DNA of 64,000 nt from Anticarsia gemmatalis (lineage: Eukaryota; Arthropoda; Insecta; Lepidoptera; Erebidae). Shown here one piece after another: positions 12,860 to 25,954 of this stretch (its first letter is position 1; the number at the start of each line of letters is the position of its first letter). The translations under genes were made by a program, and so were the position numbers. The notes beneath the pieces are model-generated. The model was not told the DNA's origin. It ran no database searches and saw only the letters and a list, made by a program, of their open reading frames with translations. The stretch is from assembly GCF_050436995.1 (NCBI RefSeq), contig NC_134760.1, positions 11,054,001 to 11,118,000 of the forward strand. The letters run 5' to 3'.

Positions 12860-12975
12860 ATTGGGTTGTGCGAACCGATAGGCAGTCGCTCTATGTAAAA
12901 TGGTATGTAATGGTATCAGATACACCTGCTGAGACTGGAAGTCGACTCCAACATATTTGGAAGAAAGACTAATCT
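12860..12975 (+). mobile_element. non-LTR 3' tail, family T2
   Basis: CCGATAGGCAGTCGCTC(T/C)ATGTAAAAT and GAGACTGGAAG(T/C)CGACTCCAACAT, then TTGGAAGAAAG, match 31500-31640 in order. This copy has lost the ATGATG tail. Confidence 0.65.
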
Positions 12976-12979
12976 AAAG

Positions 12980-15922
12980 AATATTTTCTTTATCGATAGT
13001 GTCTGTATCCATCTGCGTAACATCTCAACTGGCGTCGTGTGTAATTTATTTCCCATTCAGTGTAGTTGCGTCGATTATTATTATTGTTCCACGAAAGGTG
13101 CGCCGGCGCAGCGTATAACTTTGTAACAATATGTCCTCTCCGAGTGTTATTGTTTCATAAAATTACTTAAACACCGGTATTGTTGGTTTTCATTTTTACT
13201 TTAAGTTTAGTTTGAACACTTTAAATCGAAGTCTTGTAATTTTTTACACTTGAACTACACAGCAAAGATCACGAATCTTTTGAGACTGCATCTATGAGTA
13301 TGTTATATTACAGTAAAGAAAATGAATCAGCGTATCTGGTGTATAACAGAAGAACTAAGTAGTTCAGTCAAAAACCATATTTTGGAAAAGCTACAGGACA
13401 TCTTGTCCAGAGACTGTACGAATATTCAAACTTTGTGGTTGAAAGCTTCGAGATCACTAATGTGTTTCTTTTCAACCAGCTACTGCCAATTTAGCTACAA
13501 AATTTCACAATACAAAAATTAAAAACTCGTAAAAAGAAACCACTATTTTCGTACATTTAATTATGACGGAATTCGTCCAATCATTGCGTCTAATCTTGTG
13601 TGGCCACAGTTCTATTTCACGGGCTATTTGGGGGAGCGAGAGGGGATATAATGTGCTTATGAAAGAAGGAGATAGAAGTATGGAGTTATCTGCACTCGGC
13701 AGGAAATGAGACATCAAAGCTAGTCGTAGTGACCGCGCCAATTAGATAGGCCTCAGTGATCGCAGGATGTCGCTCGCTCCACTTCTCGGCAACTACAAAG
13801 CGAATGATGTAATTGTTTGTTAAATGTCTAACTTCATATAGTAGGAGTCATAGTTTTCGAGGAACACTGAGGTCGGGTTCAGTTGCGTTGAGGCTGATTC
13901 GATCAGTCGCTAAAGTGATGCTGGCGCTTGTCTCTTAGTTGTGATAGAGTCATTCCTCTTCTTGTGAAATTGTTATTTATCTCGCACCGCTGTATGTCAT
14001 TGCAAGAAGGCAAAAGTTTTATTGCGACTACTTTCGTATTTCTTCCTATTTGATAGCTGATAATCTCTTTTCACTCTAGACTCTTTTGATTGTGAAGTAA
14101 AAGCGTTTCTCACAAAAACCGGCTAATCCTATTATCAAAGTAAAAAGTCATGTTACGCATAGTGTTACCGAACCTAACAAAAGTATTTTTTGATAATACA
14201 AAATACATCTCTCGTTCACTGAAATCTTGAACACAACAAACAAAATATACCTACTTTCGTAAAATAAACTCATAAATAAAACTGACTTTACCAGTCTAAA
14301 GAATACGAACGAACTATAAACTCAAAACAGTTTCTGTAACTTTAAATTCCATTCTCCCACAGTCCTTAAACTGATAGTCATCCTACACTTTCATAACCCT
14401 AGGTCCGAATGTTAATTGTCGTCTGGGTCGAAGCCGTCTCTATAATTATGCAATCAACGGTCACTGCTGTTTGGCAATAGACACAAGCGATACGGTAATA
14501 AATACGATCTGTGGAACATAAATCAATTGTATAAGACACTTGTGGGAATTCTGCGAGACTGATAAACAACGGATGTGTGCAATTGTAACCTTGTTTTATT
14601 TACTTTCGCTACGTACATAATAATATATTAATGCAAGTCTTTCTAGTGCTGACTTTCATGATCGATCAAGCATGATTGGACTTTCGTAAAAAAGTGTTTT
14701 TTCATTTTTATGTTGCTTCCAGGCACTGTTGTATTGTAAATTGTGATATTCTTGGAAGCGTATATGGTTTTCGTGTAATTCAACAAAAACTATCGGTAAG
14801 CCTTTCTCCGGAATCGCTCTATCTATTAGTAAAAACCGTATTAAAATCCGTTCAGTGGACTCTGCGTCAATCGCGGATAGACGAACGTGGAGAGCGGAGA
14901 GTGATTATTTCTAGTCACTGAACCACTAGAGGCTTTCATACCTATTGAATCGGCTGAAAAAAAATTAAGATATTTATAAAAACCTCAAAATCCTATTAAA
15001 AGCTTATAATTACATCTCATTAAGCACATTAGTCTATTAGAAGGTACCCGCAAGAGTCGCAAGTGTAGAGACCGCGTTGACCTCTACCATCTAACACGTA
15101 ACAGTAAGTAGGCTCAACATGGCCGCCATTAGCCCGCAACACAACGAACACTACTGCAATCATTTACAACTATTACTGTAACTGTGAGGTTAAGGATGAT
15201 CGAGTATTACGTTATTTTAGCACAGCGTTCCGACCGTTTGAACTTACCGTCTGGAAAATTATATTTGTGCTATTGATAAATTTTCTTTTAAAATGTTAAT
15301 AATGTCAATCGCGGTTTTCCAAAAAACGGTGGTAATCGTGAGACGTAAGTTATATCACTGAATAAATAGATAGGACTTATGTATATAAAGATTTGGCGCA
15401 TGTTACACAGCTCTGGTTCAAAGAACTTATTTTCAAAGATTGAAAACCGAACTATCTTAATTATCCCTCTGTGTTGCAGAAGATAGTAATAGTTACGTGG
15501 AACTAACTATCTTACTTTTTAATTTAAATTGTTATAATCTTATTGTGTGAAATCGATTGTTTCGTTTAACACTTTCCTTCATTTTCTAAGCAGTAGAAAA
15601 GGTCAAACAACCAGAAAAAGGTTTATACTCTAAAGAAATATAAGTGAGGTTTCAGGCCTCGAGTTTTCAGTGCTAACCCTATCAACAAGCTTCTTTCGAT
15701 CGTGGTAGATTCGCCAACACACTTGACTAGCCAGTGCATTAGTATAATAACAATAATTGAGTTTACAACAATAACTCACGTAACGATCAGCCATTATGAG
15801 TTACAAGTAATTCGTGTCTGTTTTATGTTCTGTTTAATGCTTGTTAGTGTTATTGCTGTGTTAACATTCAGTCTAGGTTCAAGTACTCGATTTTATAGTG
15901 AAATATCGACTGGCTAATTGTT
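12980..15922. other. intergenic, no gene recognised
   Basis: AT-rich. Short open frames at 13322, 13505, 14676 and 15702 lack splice context and domains. A TATCGATA motif is at 12991-12998. Nothing else supported. Confidence 0.55.
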
Positions 15923-15929
15923 ATAGTCC

Positions 15930-16465
15930 AGAGGTTCCCAAACTATTTTCATCTAACGCCCACTTTCAAAATCAGTTATTTTGTAGCTCCCCCATTTATT
16001 TTTCACCTTATAAACCTCAATAACGTAGTATGTATTAGTTTCGCCTGGAGATTAATTAAACCTATCCTCTAAACGAGACTTTTTTTACCAGAGAGATAGA
16101 TTAGGTACCTACATTAATAATCGTGCGTTCGGTTTGTGTCTTCGGAGGTGGGGACCTCACTTGCGACACTTGAAGATACGAATATTCTTCAGTGTTTGAT
16201 ACCTAACTAAATATCTTAATTAAGATATAAATAGCGTTGTGAACGTTTATATTCATACAACAAAATAGGATAAAAATTGATATTGTGTACTTGTGTAGTA
16301 GGAGAATTTTAATTTCAATTAATTTTAAAATAAGAAGTAACTGAAGTTTCATATCGCCCCGTAAATCACTTCAGCGCCCCTCATTTTTTTCTGAGCCCCT
16401 CACCGCCCCCCTCTAGATGTCCATCGCCCACAAGGGGGCGTTATCGCCCACTTTGGGAAAGACTG
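15930..16465. mobile_element. non-autonomous hAT-like DNA transposon
   Basis: Ends are imperfect inverted repeats: CAGAGGTTCCCAAACTATTT at the left, ACTTTGGGAAAGACTG at the right, the CAGNGGTTCCCAAACT type typical of hAT elements. ATAGTCC abuts both ends (15923-15929 and 16466-16472), a likely target duplication of 7-8 bp. Subterminal CGCCCAC motifs repeat. About 536 bp and no transposase frame. Confidence 0.72.
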
Positions 16466-16639
16466 ATAGTCCGACAACTCAGAAGAGGGTATTTAATAAT
16501 GATCTATCTTTACTAACATTCAATGTACCTATATAATTTAGAAGCGTATGACGACTTTCGCACGTCTGGTGCTCCGTGACTTGGCTTAAACTATAAAATT
16601 AAAAGACATTAAGGATGACCCTACGAGGCCTATTGCCTT

Positions 16640-16700
16640 TTGGACCGTCGCGCGTTGGGATTGAACCCACTACAACTACAGCCATAATAAAAAGTCACGC
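16640..16700 (-). repeat. tRNA-like SINE relic
   Basis: Minus strand has GGGTTCAATCCCAACGCG, a good B box (GGTTCAATCC at 16658-16667), but no clear A box. Most likely a decayed SINE head. Confidence 0.35.
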
Positions 16701-16977
16701 CATTTTCCGAAGAACATTGTAATATATATTTAAAAACGTTTATTCAATGTATTTTGAATTTCCTTGCACATTATTGATGTAATATTACAAACGAGAAACA
16801 CCGACACGCTTATATTACAACTAAACATAAGTTTATATTACAAAATCGGGCGTTCTTTGAAACCACGCGAAACGTTGCGAAACTACAAAGGAATGAAGTA
16901 GGTATCGGATAGCAAAGTAATATATAATTATGTCCAGACGTGGGCTGCCTGCTGTAAAACTATTGCAAATCCTTACT

Positions 16978-17262
16978 TTAATATTATAAATGCGAAAAGT
17001 AACTCTGTCTGTGTGTCTGTTACGCTTTCACGCCTAATCCACTGAACTGATTTTGATGAAATTTGGTACAGAGATAAAGTTGAACCTAGGGAAGAATATA
17101 GGCTACACTTTATTGCGAAAAAAAGGGCGAAGGGGTTAGAAGAGGGGGTGTATATTTGTATGGAAATTCTGAAGTACGTTAAGTAACTTAGTTCAAGATC
17201 TTTCTCTGCTTGCTACGCCTGCATCTTTCGCAGGCGAAATCGCGGGCTAAAGCTAGTGGTCA
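16978..17262 (-). repeat. dispersed repeat family R2
   Basis: Begins ATATTATAAATGCGAAAAGT and ends CGCAGGCGAAATCGCGGGCT-AAAGCTAGT. Inner phrases (CACGCCTAATCCACTGAACTG, GATGAAATTTGGTACAGAGA) are typical of a repeat spread widely in insects. Related: 32083-32275 and the right end of 50404-50866, which share the ATGCGAAAGT end. Confidence 0.65.
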
Positions 17263-17264
17263 AT

Positions 17265-19420
17265 AAATTGTGTGCCCGGCGTGTGGTCCGCCGTTTGCCA
17301 GTACTGTACGTAGCGACAGATAATAATTGTGAGGATATTTCACATTTTATTTGTTTTTGTAAATGTGAAATCACGACGGTGGTCTTTGTTTTCATGTTGG
17401 GTTTTTAATTAGAATTGTTTTTTGTATTTTTTTTGTGTGGTTAATTACTTTTTATCGGTGCGAATGGTGGTAATATGTTTTTATCCATAGTTTCAGAGTG
17501 GCATTAATAATAGGCACGAACCTTACTAAAAATAGTTAATTGCGGCATGTACTTATTTAAAAAAATCTGAACGGATTAATTATTTAGCAGCTTTCTATAA
17601 TAGTCAGTATTGTTAAAATATGATGATCGTCGACATTTCGGTACATTTTGCTGCTGGCTCAGTTTGTGCATAACACAATCTGTTGTTAGTTTCCAAACTA
17701 TAAGTATTATATGGACGGTATATCATTGCCAGGTCATGTCTGCTAGTTTCAATAAGTAGATTTATTATACTATACAATATACTTATAACGTATTATATGA
17801 GCGGTGTATGTGTTCTATACTGTTAAAACTATATTGCTTCCGTGTTAAACGGCACATAAACAAATAGAACGGATGTATTAGCTGTGGTCGATGCACGCCA
17901 GTTATTCGGGAGTGCTACAGTTTCTTGATATATTAAATGAAGTTGCTTTTTGACTTTGATATAAACAAGTATTCGTATAATTAAATAACATTGTATGAAT
18001 GAGAGGGCTTTTAAGACGTGTTAAAGCCTGTTTGCTTTATTGTCAGTTATTTTTTTTTATATAGATAATATCGGCTTTTATCAGAAAGTGTTATTTTACG
18101 ATGAAAAAAGCATGTTTACAGCATTTCAATAATGTCTAATAGTCTATGGTTACTATCGGTGTTGAATAATTAAAAATGTAAATGTAAGTTTTTGCTATAG
18201 CGAACGATGTTTTCATATGGAGTGTGTATTTAAGCAATAGAGAGGATAATAAAAAACAAGGAATATCACTTATTAATTCTCTTCACTCAATTGACTTCCT
18301 AACTGAATATTCATACTCATAACCAATCATATTAACAAACATACACACAAACACAAAACAAGTACATAAGTCGTGCACAAGTACATAAGTTGTTGTATGT
18401 AATACATACGAGGCAAGTAAGTAAATAAGTCATGTATATATGTGTTTGTGTGACAGTCTGTGTGCAAGTTGCGCGGGCGCAGCGGCCGGTGTCGCCGGAC
18501 GACGATAAATCGCGAGCTTATCTCACTGACATTTATCGCTATTTAATTACGCTATACGCTGCGTGACCCCGGGATTCGTCCGCCTTTTTGTTGCATTTTA
18601 ATTTGTAATCTATTAATAGGTAGTTTTATAGTTGTTTCCTGTACGTTCTAAATATGTTTTCTCATGCAGCGCATGATCAGTTTAAATTAGCCTAATTTTA
18701 ATTTCTTACGCTAGTTCTGGATCCTCTGACAGAAAACGTACCAAACTATGTCTATTGTTAATTTTTCGTTAGAAGTCTAATTTATAAAATATTTACCTTT
18801 CCGTTATTCCCAATAACTAGATAACCTAAAATAATTTACTCTATAAGCTTTATTTTCTTCTTCGACGTATCGACTTCGATTTAACAGACCAATATATTCA
18901 ATTGATTCTCATTATATACATGTATCGCAGACATGTCGCTTTATAATTTACGCCGACGTTTATTAATATTTCTCATATTTCTAATGCAAGTAGCAAATAT
19001 TTGCATTTCCCGTCGTGACGCGATCGTATCGAGCGGTATCGCTCGGCCGGCGGAGATCTGAGAGAGTGACCGACGTACACCTGCACGTCCCGACTCACTC
19101 ATGTATCTAGTTATATATCATTGTGTGTACTTTGTACGGGAATATTCCTATTAAGACCTAGGTTTACTGTGCTTATTGACTAGGGAAGTTATCAATCTTT
19201 TACTGGAAAAAGAGTACAGTTACTAAGTTCTACAGTGGATATAGTTTTGACTGTTTCGAGTCACAAAGTCATTCAGCATTGAGAATAGTGTGGTCGAAAA
19301 AAAAAAATTGAGTCTCTGAACTATAGCGTATTTAGCAGGGGGATTACGGATATTTGTATCTGCAAATGCGGGACATTCGCCTCCTCTTCCACGGAAGTTT
19401 AGTACTTAAGGAATAAAATA
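17265..19420. other. intergenic, no gene recognised
   Basis: AT-rich. A short direct repeat ACAAGTACATAAGT occurs twice (about 18359 and 18377). GC-rich patches are at 18470-18500 and 19010-19090. No exon-like sequence was recognised. Confidence 0.5.
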
Positions 19421-19424
19421 CTCC

Positions 19425-19560
19425 GCATCGGCATCCGAGGTGTCGGGTTCGATTCTGTTACTGAACAAATGTTTGTATGCAGTTATGAACCACGACACGA
19501 GATTTATTCTTAGTGCAGATTTAATGTATGTTTGGCTCCCACATACTAAAGTTCAATAAA
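19425..19560 (+). mobile_element. tRNA-derived SINE fragment
   Basis: B box GGTTCGATTCT at 19446, preceded by CATCCGAGGTGTCG and followed by ACAAATGTTTGTATGCAGT, a common lepidopteran SINE body. The A box part is missing or diverged. Confidence 0.55.
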
Positions 19561-19779
19561 GACTCTACCTTCACATAAATATATTAAAAAATACTATTAA
19601 CTAGTATTAAAGGCATCATTAGTTTAGAGTTATGTTAGATGGTTGCAATAGATAATGTCATTTAATGTAACATTCATAAGTTTATAAGAAAGTTAGTATT
19701 TTATTAAAATTATCAGATTCTGTTTGTATATTTGCGATATATTTGCGTGTAGAAAAATAAGATTGTAAAGTGTCATGCA

Positions 19780-19930
19780 TGGATCCATAAAATCACGTCA
19801 TTTTTTCATAGGGGAAGGCAGAGTCAAGAGAACGCCACTTGCTTACAATCTTTACAAAAGTGATTATCCGGGTTATAAGCTATCTTGGTACCGAATGTCA
19901 TCAAATTTCGTTATAAGTTAGTAGTTTTAT
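19780..19930 (-). repeat. SINE family S3 tail
   Basis: AAATCACGTCATTTTTTCAT then AGGGGAAGGCAGAGTCAAGA, the same tail as at 7945 and 33478, about 85-90% alike over the shared 35 bases by eye. Confidence 0.5.
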
Positions 19931-20779
19931 TTTGAAAGAGTAAAAAAACATATATACATCTTGAATCATAAACTTGTGAATTTATTTGTAAATCTGTTGG
20001 GTAAGAAGTAGTGTAAGATTATTTGCAACAATGTTACTTTGTAACCGAAATTCACTGAAAAAGGCTTAGTAACTTACGTGCTAAATTGCTGGACAAAAAT
20101 GTTCCTTGACGGTATTTTATTAAATGCAAATGGAAATCATATTTGGATACAATGTAATCTTGTTGCAAGATCGCGAAAAATACTTATTTAAATGAAAATT
20201 ACGGTTTTTATAACATTTCCTTCGATAATATTCAGTAAAATTTATTTAGAGGTGTTTTTATTGCTCCAGACAGTCATTCATTAATATAAAATTATTGTAA
20301 TATAAGCAATTGAAAAGAACGAATCGTGATTTTTTTGCTGTTTTTTCTCATTGGTTTTTGCATTTCCGGTAGTAGCTTACTGCTTTATTGTGATCATCAT
20401 CATATCATTTATTTTTACTGTTTCTACAGATTTCAAAGTTTGTCAATGTCATGAGTTGAAAAGTCTCTATTACTTGTAAAAAGTAGATTTTTGACTTTCA
20501 CGTTGCTAACAAGTGCATAGTTAACTAGTATGCTAAGCTAGGGTTTAAACTCTGAAAACTCTCTATTAATGTAACAGAAAACCCGTACTAGACAATGGTT
20601 CCCCAAAACTCCATAGTCCAAACCACCCTAAAGTCCATCCATCTGTTATTTCCTTTATATTTCTACAACCATTATAATTTTCAATCAAGCGTCTCTTGAC
20701 AGATGTACAAAAAGCTCTTTAGTCGCGTACACGCATCACGGAACAAATGTTCGGACCTTACGAATCTGTGTAGGAAGTA

Positions 20780-20890
20780 TTAGGGTTGTCAATAGGCTTT
20801 TTGCCCCTCTTCAGGGTTGTCTCATCGATATGTACGCAGGACTGACTCGATGGACAACGGTTTTCATGTGAGAGATAGGGCTGACGGTTG
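20780..20890 (+). repeat. local repeat, copy 1
   Basis: GGCTTTTTGCCCC..TTCAGGGTTGTC-CATCGATA ..GGACTGACTCGATGGACAAC ..GGGCTGAC parallels 21500-21605 in the same order and orientation. Class unknown. Confidence 0.6.
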
Positions 20891-21252
20891 TATGTTGCAT
20901 ATGGAATTAAATATTTTTTTAAATTGATTTTTAATTATAGTTCCAGCTAATATTTTTGTGGATAAGTTTATAATATGCAAGAGAAAAATTGTATTTGTGG
21001 AATATAGTTGTCAGTACACTTCGATGCACATATTATTATTTTCGGAAATTGCCGTTTTTTGTATTTATTACTAGTTTATTACTGAAATAAATAATTATAA
21101 AAAAAAAACAGTTACACGCTTATGAACGAGTGTCAGATAACCTCTTCACCAAATAGAGAGACAACGAGTGTATCAAAACAGCTGTCAAAATTTCATTTGA
21201 TACGCTATCTGGTACTTATCTAGAAGGATTCACTTCTTCGGGGTCACATGCG

Positions 21253-21307
21253 GGTCGAAGTCCAAAATTTTCAAGATTAAGTATATTGAAAATTTTGGAC
21301 TTCGACC
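21253..21307. repeat. perfect 22-bp inverted repeat
   Basis: Arms 21253-21274 and 21286-21307 (GGTCGAAGTCCAAAATTTTC.. and its complement) around an 11-nt spacer. Could be a snapped-back insertion, a tiny MITE or a hairpin RNA source. Confidence 0.85.
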
Positions 21308-21499
21308 GTGATTGTGAAAGGCATAATAGTTAACTTAACTTACTTAATTTTTAATTTAGTAACCGGAACTTTTCAACCTGAAAACTTCAAACTAACGGCA
21401 GCATGAAATTACAGTATCACATGGTTACTTTTTAATTAAAAGTGCGTACAATCTACGTCTTAAGACGGCTTGTCAACTCGTTCACAATTGTACCGGAGT

Positions 21500-21605
21500 C
21501 TCTCGGCTTTTTGCTTTTTATTCCCCTTCACTGCAGGGTTGTCGCATCGATAGTCATGGAAGAATGGACAGACTAAATGATAACGTGCAGCTGCAGGGCT
21601 GACAT
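21500..21605 (+). repeat. local repeat, copy 2
   Basis: Second copy of the 20780-20890 sequence (GGCTTTTTGC.., TGCAGGGTTGTCGCATCGAT.., ATGGACAGACTAAATGATAA.., AGGGCTGACA). Overlapping short open frames are not supported as genes. Confidence 0.6.
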
Positions 21606-22206
21606 GACATCCTTGAAGTGGTATAAATTGTAGATAGGCTTGACTATTAATTATTGATTTTTCTGTATGCAATTTTAGAGTAGAGGTATTTATTTATATA
21701 TTAAAAACAGTATAACGCGTGAGGCAATCCTCTTTTTATGCATAGTAAATATTAAAATATTTGATTTTAATTTAAAATTAGTTTTGGAAATAAGAATTGG
21801 TAATATTTAAATTCAGTGAGCGACTTGTAATTTCGAGATTGTAATTTCTTAAGTTAAGCAAATTTTAAGAACAAATCAAAAAATTTAGTTCACGGTCATT
21901 ATTTCGATAATTATAACTCCTCTTTAAATAGCAGTATAGTTATTTTATAAAAGTAGATATTATATTAAAATATAATAACTAAGAAGCTCTCATGAACTTT
22001 ATGTAATGGTTAAAACAAGTTTACTCCCAAATAAAAACACAAGTTTACGATACAACTCAGAAACATAATCATCGTTTAACATTAAAACTGCACTTTAATT
22101 ACTTAATAAGACGTAAAAATATATTTGCAACATTAATGTAAACGGAATACGGTAAAGACAAAATGTGAACAAAATAAACCACATAAAAGTTAATTAAGCA
22201 ATTAAT

Positions 22207-22248
22207 GTTTTTTTTATGGTTGTGTGTGTATGTATGTGTGTGTGTGAC
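22207..22248 (+). repeat. (GT)n/(GTAT)n microsatellite
   Basis: T-run followed by GTGTGTGTATGTATGTGTGT-type repeat. The open frame across it is an artefact. Confidence 0.8.
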
Positions 22249-23672
22249 AGCCCTAGTCGTATGCGTGTGACGTCACAAAGGGTGCCGCCAGCGCGTGGGC
22301 AAGTCGGGACACGGCAATGTCTTCATGTCTCGAAGTATTGCAATCAATTTATTTTATTTTTAATAAACTTTAATTTTGCTTTATTGAAAGTTGATTTTTT
22401 TCATTCCGAGTGAATAATTGTTCATCTGTATTCTTGGAGGTTTCGTTACCTTAAGGCTGTATCGAAATATTGTATTAACTTCTATATTGCTTTTTTTTCT
22501 TATTATTGTGTAAATATGAATAATCTTGAAGACGGTAGTTGACTACCAGTCAAATCAGTTACTCTTTATGAAATTTCAGAAACATATTTTACTATAGGAA
22601 TACGACATAGTGACGTCACAGTATCTTATTTCAAACGAGTGCCTAATAAAATGTTTCAGTCTGCAATAATTACAATTTCATGTTTAATCATTTTTCATTA
22701 ACCCAGTCATTAACAACAAAGAAAAACATACCGAATATTCGTTTTTATTAAACAATTGTATGGTATGGAAATAAAGATTCCAAAAATCTACAGTATCTTA
22801 TAATATAAGCGATATAATTTCTTTATACTTATATTATATTGTTTATTACCTCCGGCGATAGCATTTTACAATACTAATAAGTTTTACGAGCAATAAAGTT
22901 CAGTTATGTGTTCGCTACGAATACCAAGCTCATATAATATTAATTACCATTGGAATTTTAAAGGAAAAAAGAAAATTGTATATATTTTGACCAAAATGCA
23001 CTTGTTAAGATGAATATAATATTAAATCATAGGTACAATTACATTCATAGTAATTCAAAACACATTGTCGTAAAAAAAATAATGAAATAAGTCAAAATTA
23101 AAAAGAACTTACACCAACAACAAAGCAAATTGTAAATAAAAATAGCCAGTTTAAAATCGTTAGTTTCTTTAGGTAACACCTATTATAATACCTTAGCTTT
23201 AATCCCCATTATAATAAGCTCAGGTTAACATTTCCTTAAGGTTTTGTTAAACCATAATCACGGGACATTCGGGGGTCCAATTTGAACATATTCAAGCCAT
23301 CAACCCATCATTAAAGGTACTCAAAAATGTCATCTATCTATAAGAACGGTGCATTTATCTATTTAGTTGGAAATCCCGACGGAATGACAATGTTCGTGGC
23401 ACAAAAAACCAACGTCCTCGGCCGACTAAATTACACCTATAATCAAAGTTTGCTTTGAGTTCACGGGACGACTACGACGCGATGTGAGCCATGGTTCTAC
23501 AGAGAAACCTGTATCGTGATACATGATGTTGTTACTTTAAAGATTGTCTCAATGAGAATATATTATTTTAAAGATTGAATAATTAGAAATAAAAGGACCG
23601 ATAATAGCACCACTCAGAGTCAAAATCATGTAACGTAATTATTAAATCTACTAACGAAAAAATATGTCACTC

Positions 23673-23736
23673 TCGCTCGTAGCCCCGTAGCGCCGTCGTA
23701 GACATGTCGTAGCGAGGTCGTAGCCAAGTCGTAACG
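23673..23736 (+). repeat. degenerate 11-nt tandem repeat (GTCGTAGNNNN)
   Basis: From 23695: GTCGTAGACAT, GTCGTAGCGAG, GTCGTAGCCAA, GTCGTAACGTG are four head-to-tail 11-mers. Looser CGTAGCC and CGTAGCG units come before them. Confidence 0.75.
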
Positions 23737-24394
23737 TGTAACTTACACGGTGTAAGTCATTTGATCATCATTCGTCAGGGACGCGGAGCTAATTATTTTT
23801 TTAGTGACGCCAAACTTTGGCTTATTTTGATGACACATAATAACAATAAAATGTCTTGCCTTCGCGTGGGATATTTTATATGGAATTACATACGTTTTTG
23901 TTCAACTACAGCGATATTTCGTTTTTGTATTGAACCGTTTTCATGGCAATTATTTCGTTGTTAAAATGTCAAAGAGATAAAGCGTTTATTTATAAACCAC
24001 TTAAATAATTAATTGGTGAAACGAGTTTGCGAACTATTTCATATAAAACTTTATCTGTGGATTCTTCAACTTTAATTTAAATTGCTTTTTAAAAATGTTA
24101 TAACGACTGTTAGTCTTGCAAAACATAAACAAGGTCCTAGAAGTCAATCCGATAACGTTAATATGTTTTGCTCAAACATTTTTAATCTAAGTTCCAGTAG
24201 CAGAAATTAGTCAGAAAATAATGGTTCGTAAGCCATTGATTGAGAAGTATTCAATTTGAAGCTTATTTTTTTATTATGAATATGTGCAGCCTTTAGGGCA
24301 CTATAAGCATTGTGGTCAGAATAACTTAACTTTTTGCATTCTTACCTAAATATTAATGATAAAATAAAGTTTAATTAATCGTTCTATATTTATT

Positions 24395-24590
24395 ACGAGA
24401 GGCCACCCGCTTCGTCCTCGCAGATTTTTGTTTTCAGTTCCACTCCTATAAGTAATTGCGTGCTATTATAGAGCCTTCCTTAATAAATCGACTTTTCAAC
24501 AAAAATATTTATTCAATCCGAACTGGTACTTTCTGAGATGAGCGCGTTCAAACAAATAAACTCTACAGCTTTATATTGAGTATAGATTTA
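24395..24590 (+). repeat. dispersed repeat family R1, diverged copy
   Basis: GGCCACCCGCTTCGTCCTCG start, AGAGCCTTCCTTAATAAAT, CAATCCGAACTGGTACTTTC, GAGATGAGCGCGTTCAAACA and TACAGCTTTATATT parallel 51920-52166. Confidence 0.6.
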
Positions 24591-25765
24591 TCTGTTATAG
24601 AGTCGAAAACATCAGTGATAAAACAAAACATTTCATTTCTATTGAAAATATTCAAATGGAATGTACCACATGAAATTGATTATCAGTCACTTCAAGATAA
24701 TTTCCTTGATCTAATGAACATAATTTTGAGACCAACTTAAGGTTACATTTGTCATCAACTTTAACGCGGTATCATATCTTTTCTATAGATAGAACAGATA
24801 TACCCTAAATTACTTGTAACCTTTTAATATCTATATATTTTCTTCCTTATCCCTAAATTATGTTAATCATTATTCCACTCTCGATTCAGTAAGTTTCTTT
24901 AGTAGTGAAACAATCAAAAGCATCTCGTGTTATCAGAGGATGCCAATGCGGAGATATTAAAAGGCAATATGTTGTTGTTCGTAATGGTGCTGGCAGCGGG
25001 AGCGAGCTGCCTCTAATGACTGGTAATTACGACGCCAGTAATGGACTCCATAATGGCGGGCCGCCACAAAGCGCTGCCTCCATTTTGTTTTTATTTCTTT
25101 TTTTTCCGACCGATGATGTCTCGCCCGATGCGTTCCGATTCAGCCAGTTTTTGATTTTATAAAATGTGTGAAGTTTTTTTTTTCTGTTTGGGTCCGTTTT
25201 GATGAATTTCGTTTCTATTGTTGTATTTGGGTGACTCAGCTAGGACTGGCAGGAGACGACTCAATGTTGAGAAAAAAATGTAATTTCATGCGTAGAACAC
25301 CTTTGAATTTGCACTGATATTCTATTTAACTAGTCTAACAAATTGATACATTTTATCACGCTGTCGCACCTAGAAGTCTGCCATTATTATAGTTTGGCAG
25401 CTGGTCGCGGTGTAGCGGACGTTTAATATTTCTTTTGAAGGTCTAAATCAAAAGGAACAGAGAGCGTATAACACACAGTTCTCGAGACGATGATTTAATG
25501 TTTTTGTGTGTCGATTTGATTATAGTGTGCGTTTGATTGCGGCGCGGTGCAGACGAAATAATTTCGTTAGGATTTCATTATACACATGAATGCTTCCAAA
25601 TGTTTGATGACTCTTACACTGATATACAATTATACATACATATAGCATTAAGTGTCGGTTTTTGGCAGTTACAAGTAGATTAATAAGTGATCGATAAAGT
25701 GGGCTAATTTATTAGCAAATAGCTAATTGGTAAAATTTGTTTTTATGGATACTTATCTTTATATC

Positions 25766-25905
25766 AAGAGATGGAGAGACGAGATTGACTCCTACAACCC
25801 AGATTGGGTACAGACCGCCGAAGATCGCTTGCAGTGGAAAGCTATGGGGGAGGCCTTTGCCCAGCAGTGGGACGATATAGGCTAATAATAATGATAATAA
25901 ATGTA
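25766..25905 (+). mobile_element. RTE-type LINE, 3' end with reverse-transcriptase ORF terminus
   Basis: An open frame ends at TAA 25883-25885 and reads RWRDEIDSYNPDW, then RLQWKAMGEAFAQQWDDIG. This matches the C-terminal end of RTE-clade LINE polyproteins (WK.MGEA..QQW). A short TAATAATGATAATAA tail follows, as RTE elements have. It is 5' truncated to about 140 bp and cannot move by itself. Confidence 0.82.
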
Positions 25906-25954
25906 GACAGGGATAGTCACCGGATTGTGACACCTTACATACTGTTTGAATATT

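Noticed and set aside
24905..25162. 85-codon frame as an exon
   Set aside because: No recognisable family, poly-T driven Phe run, no splice context.
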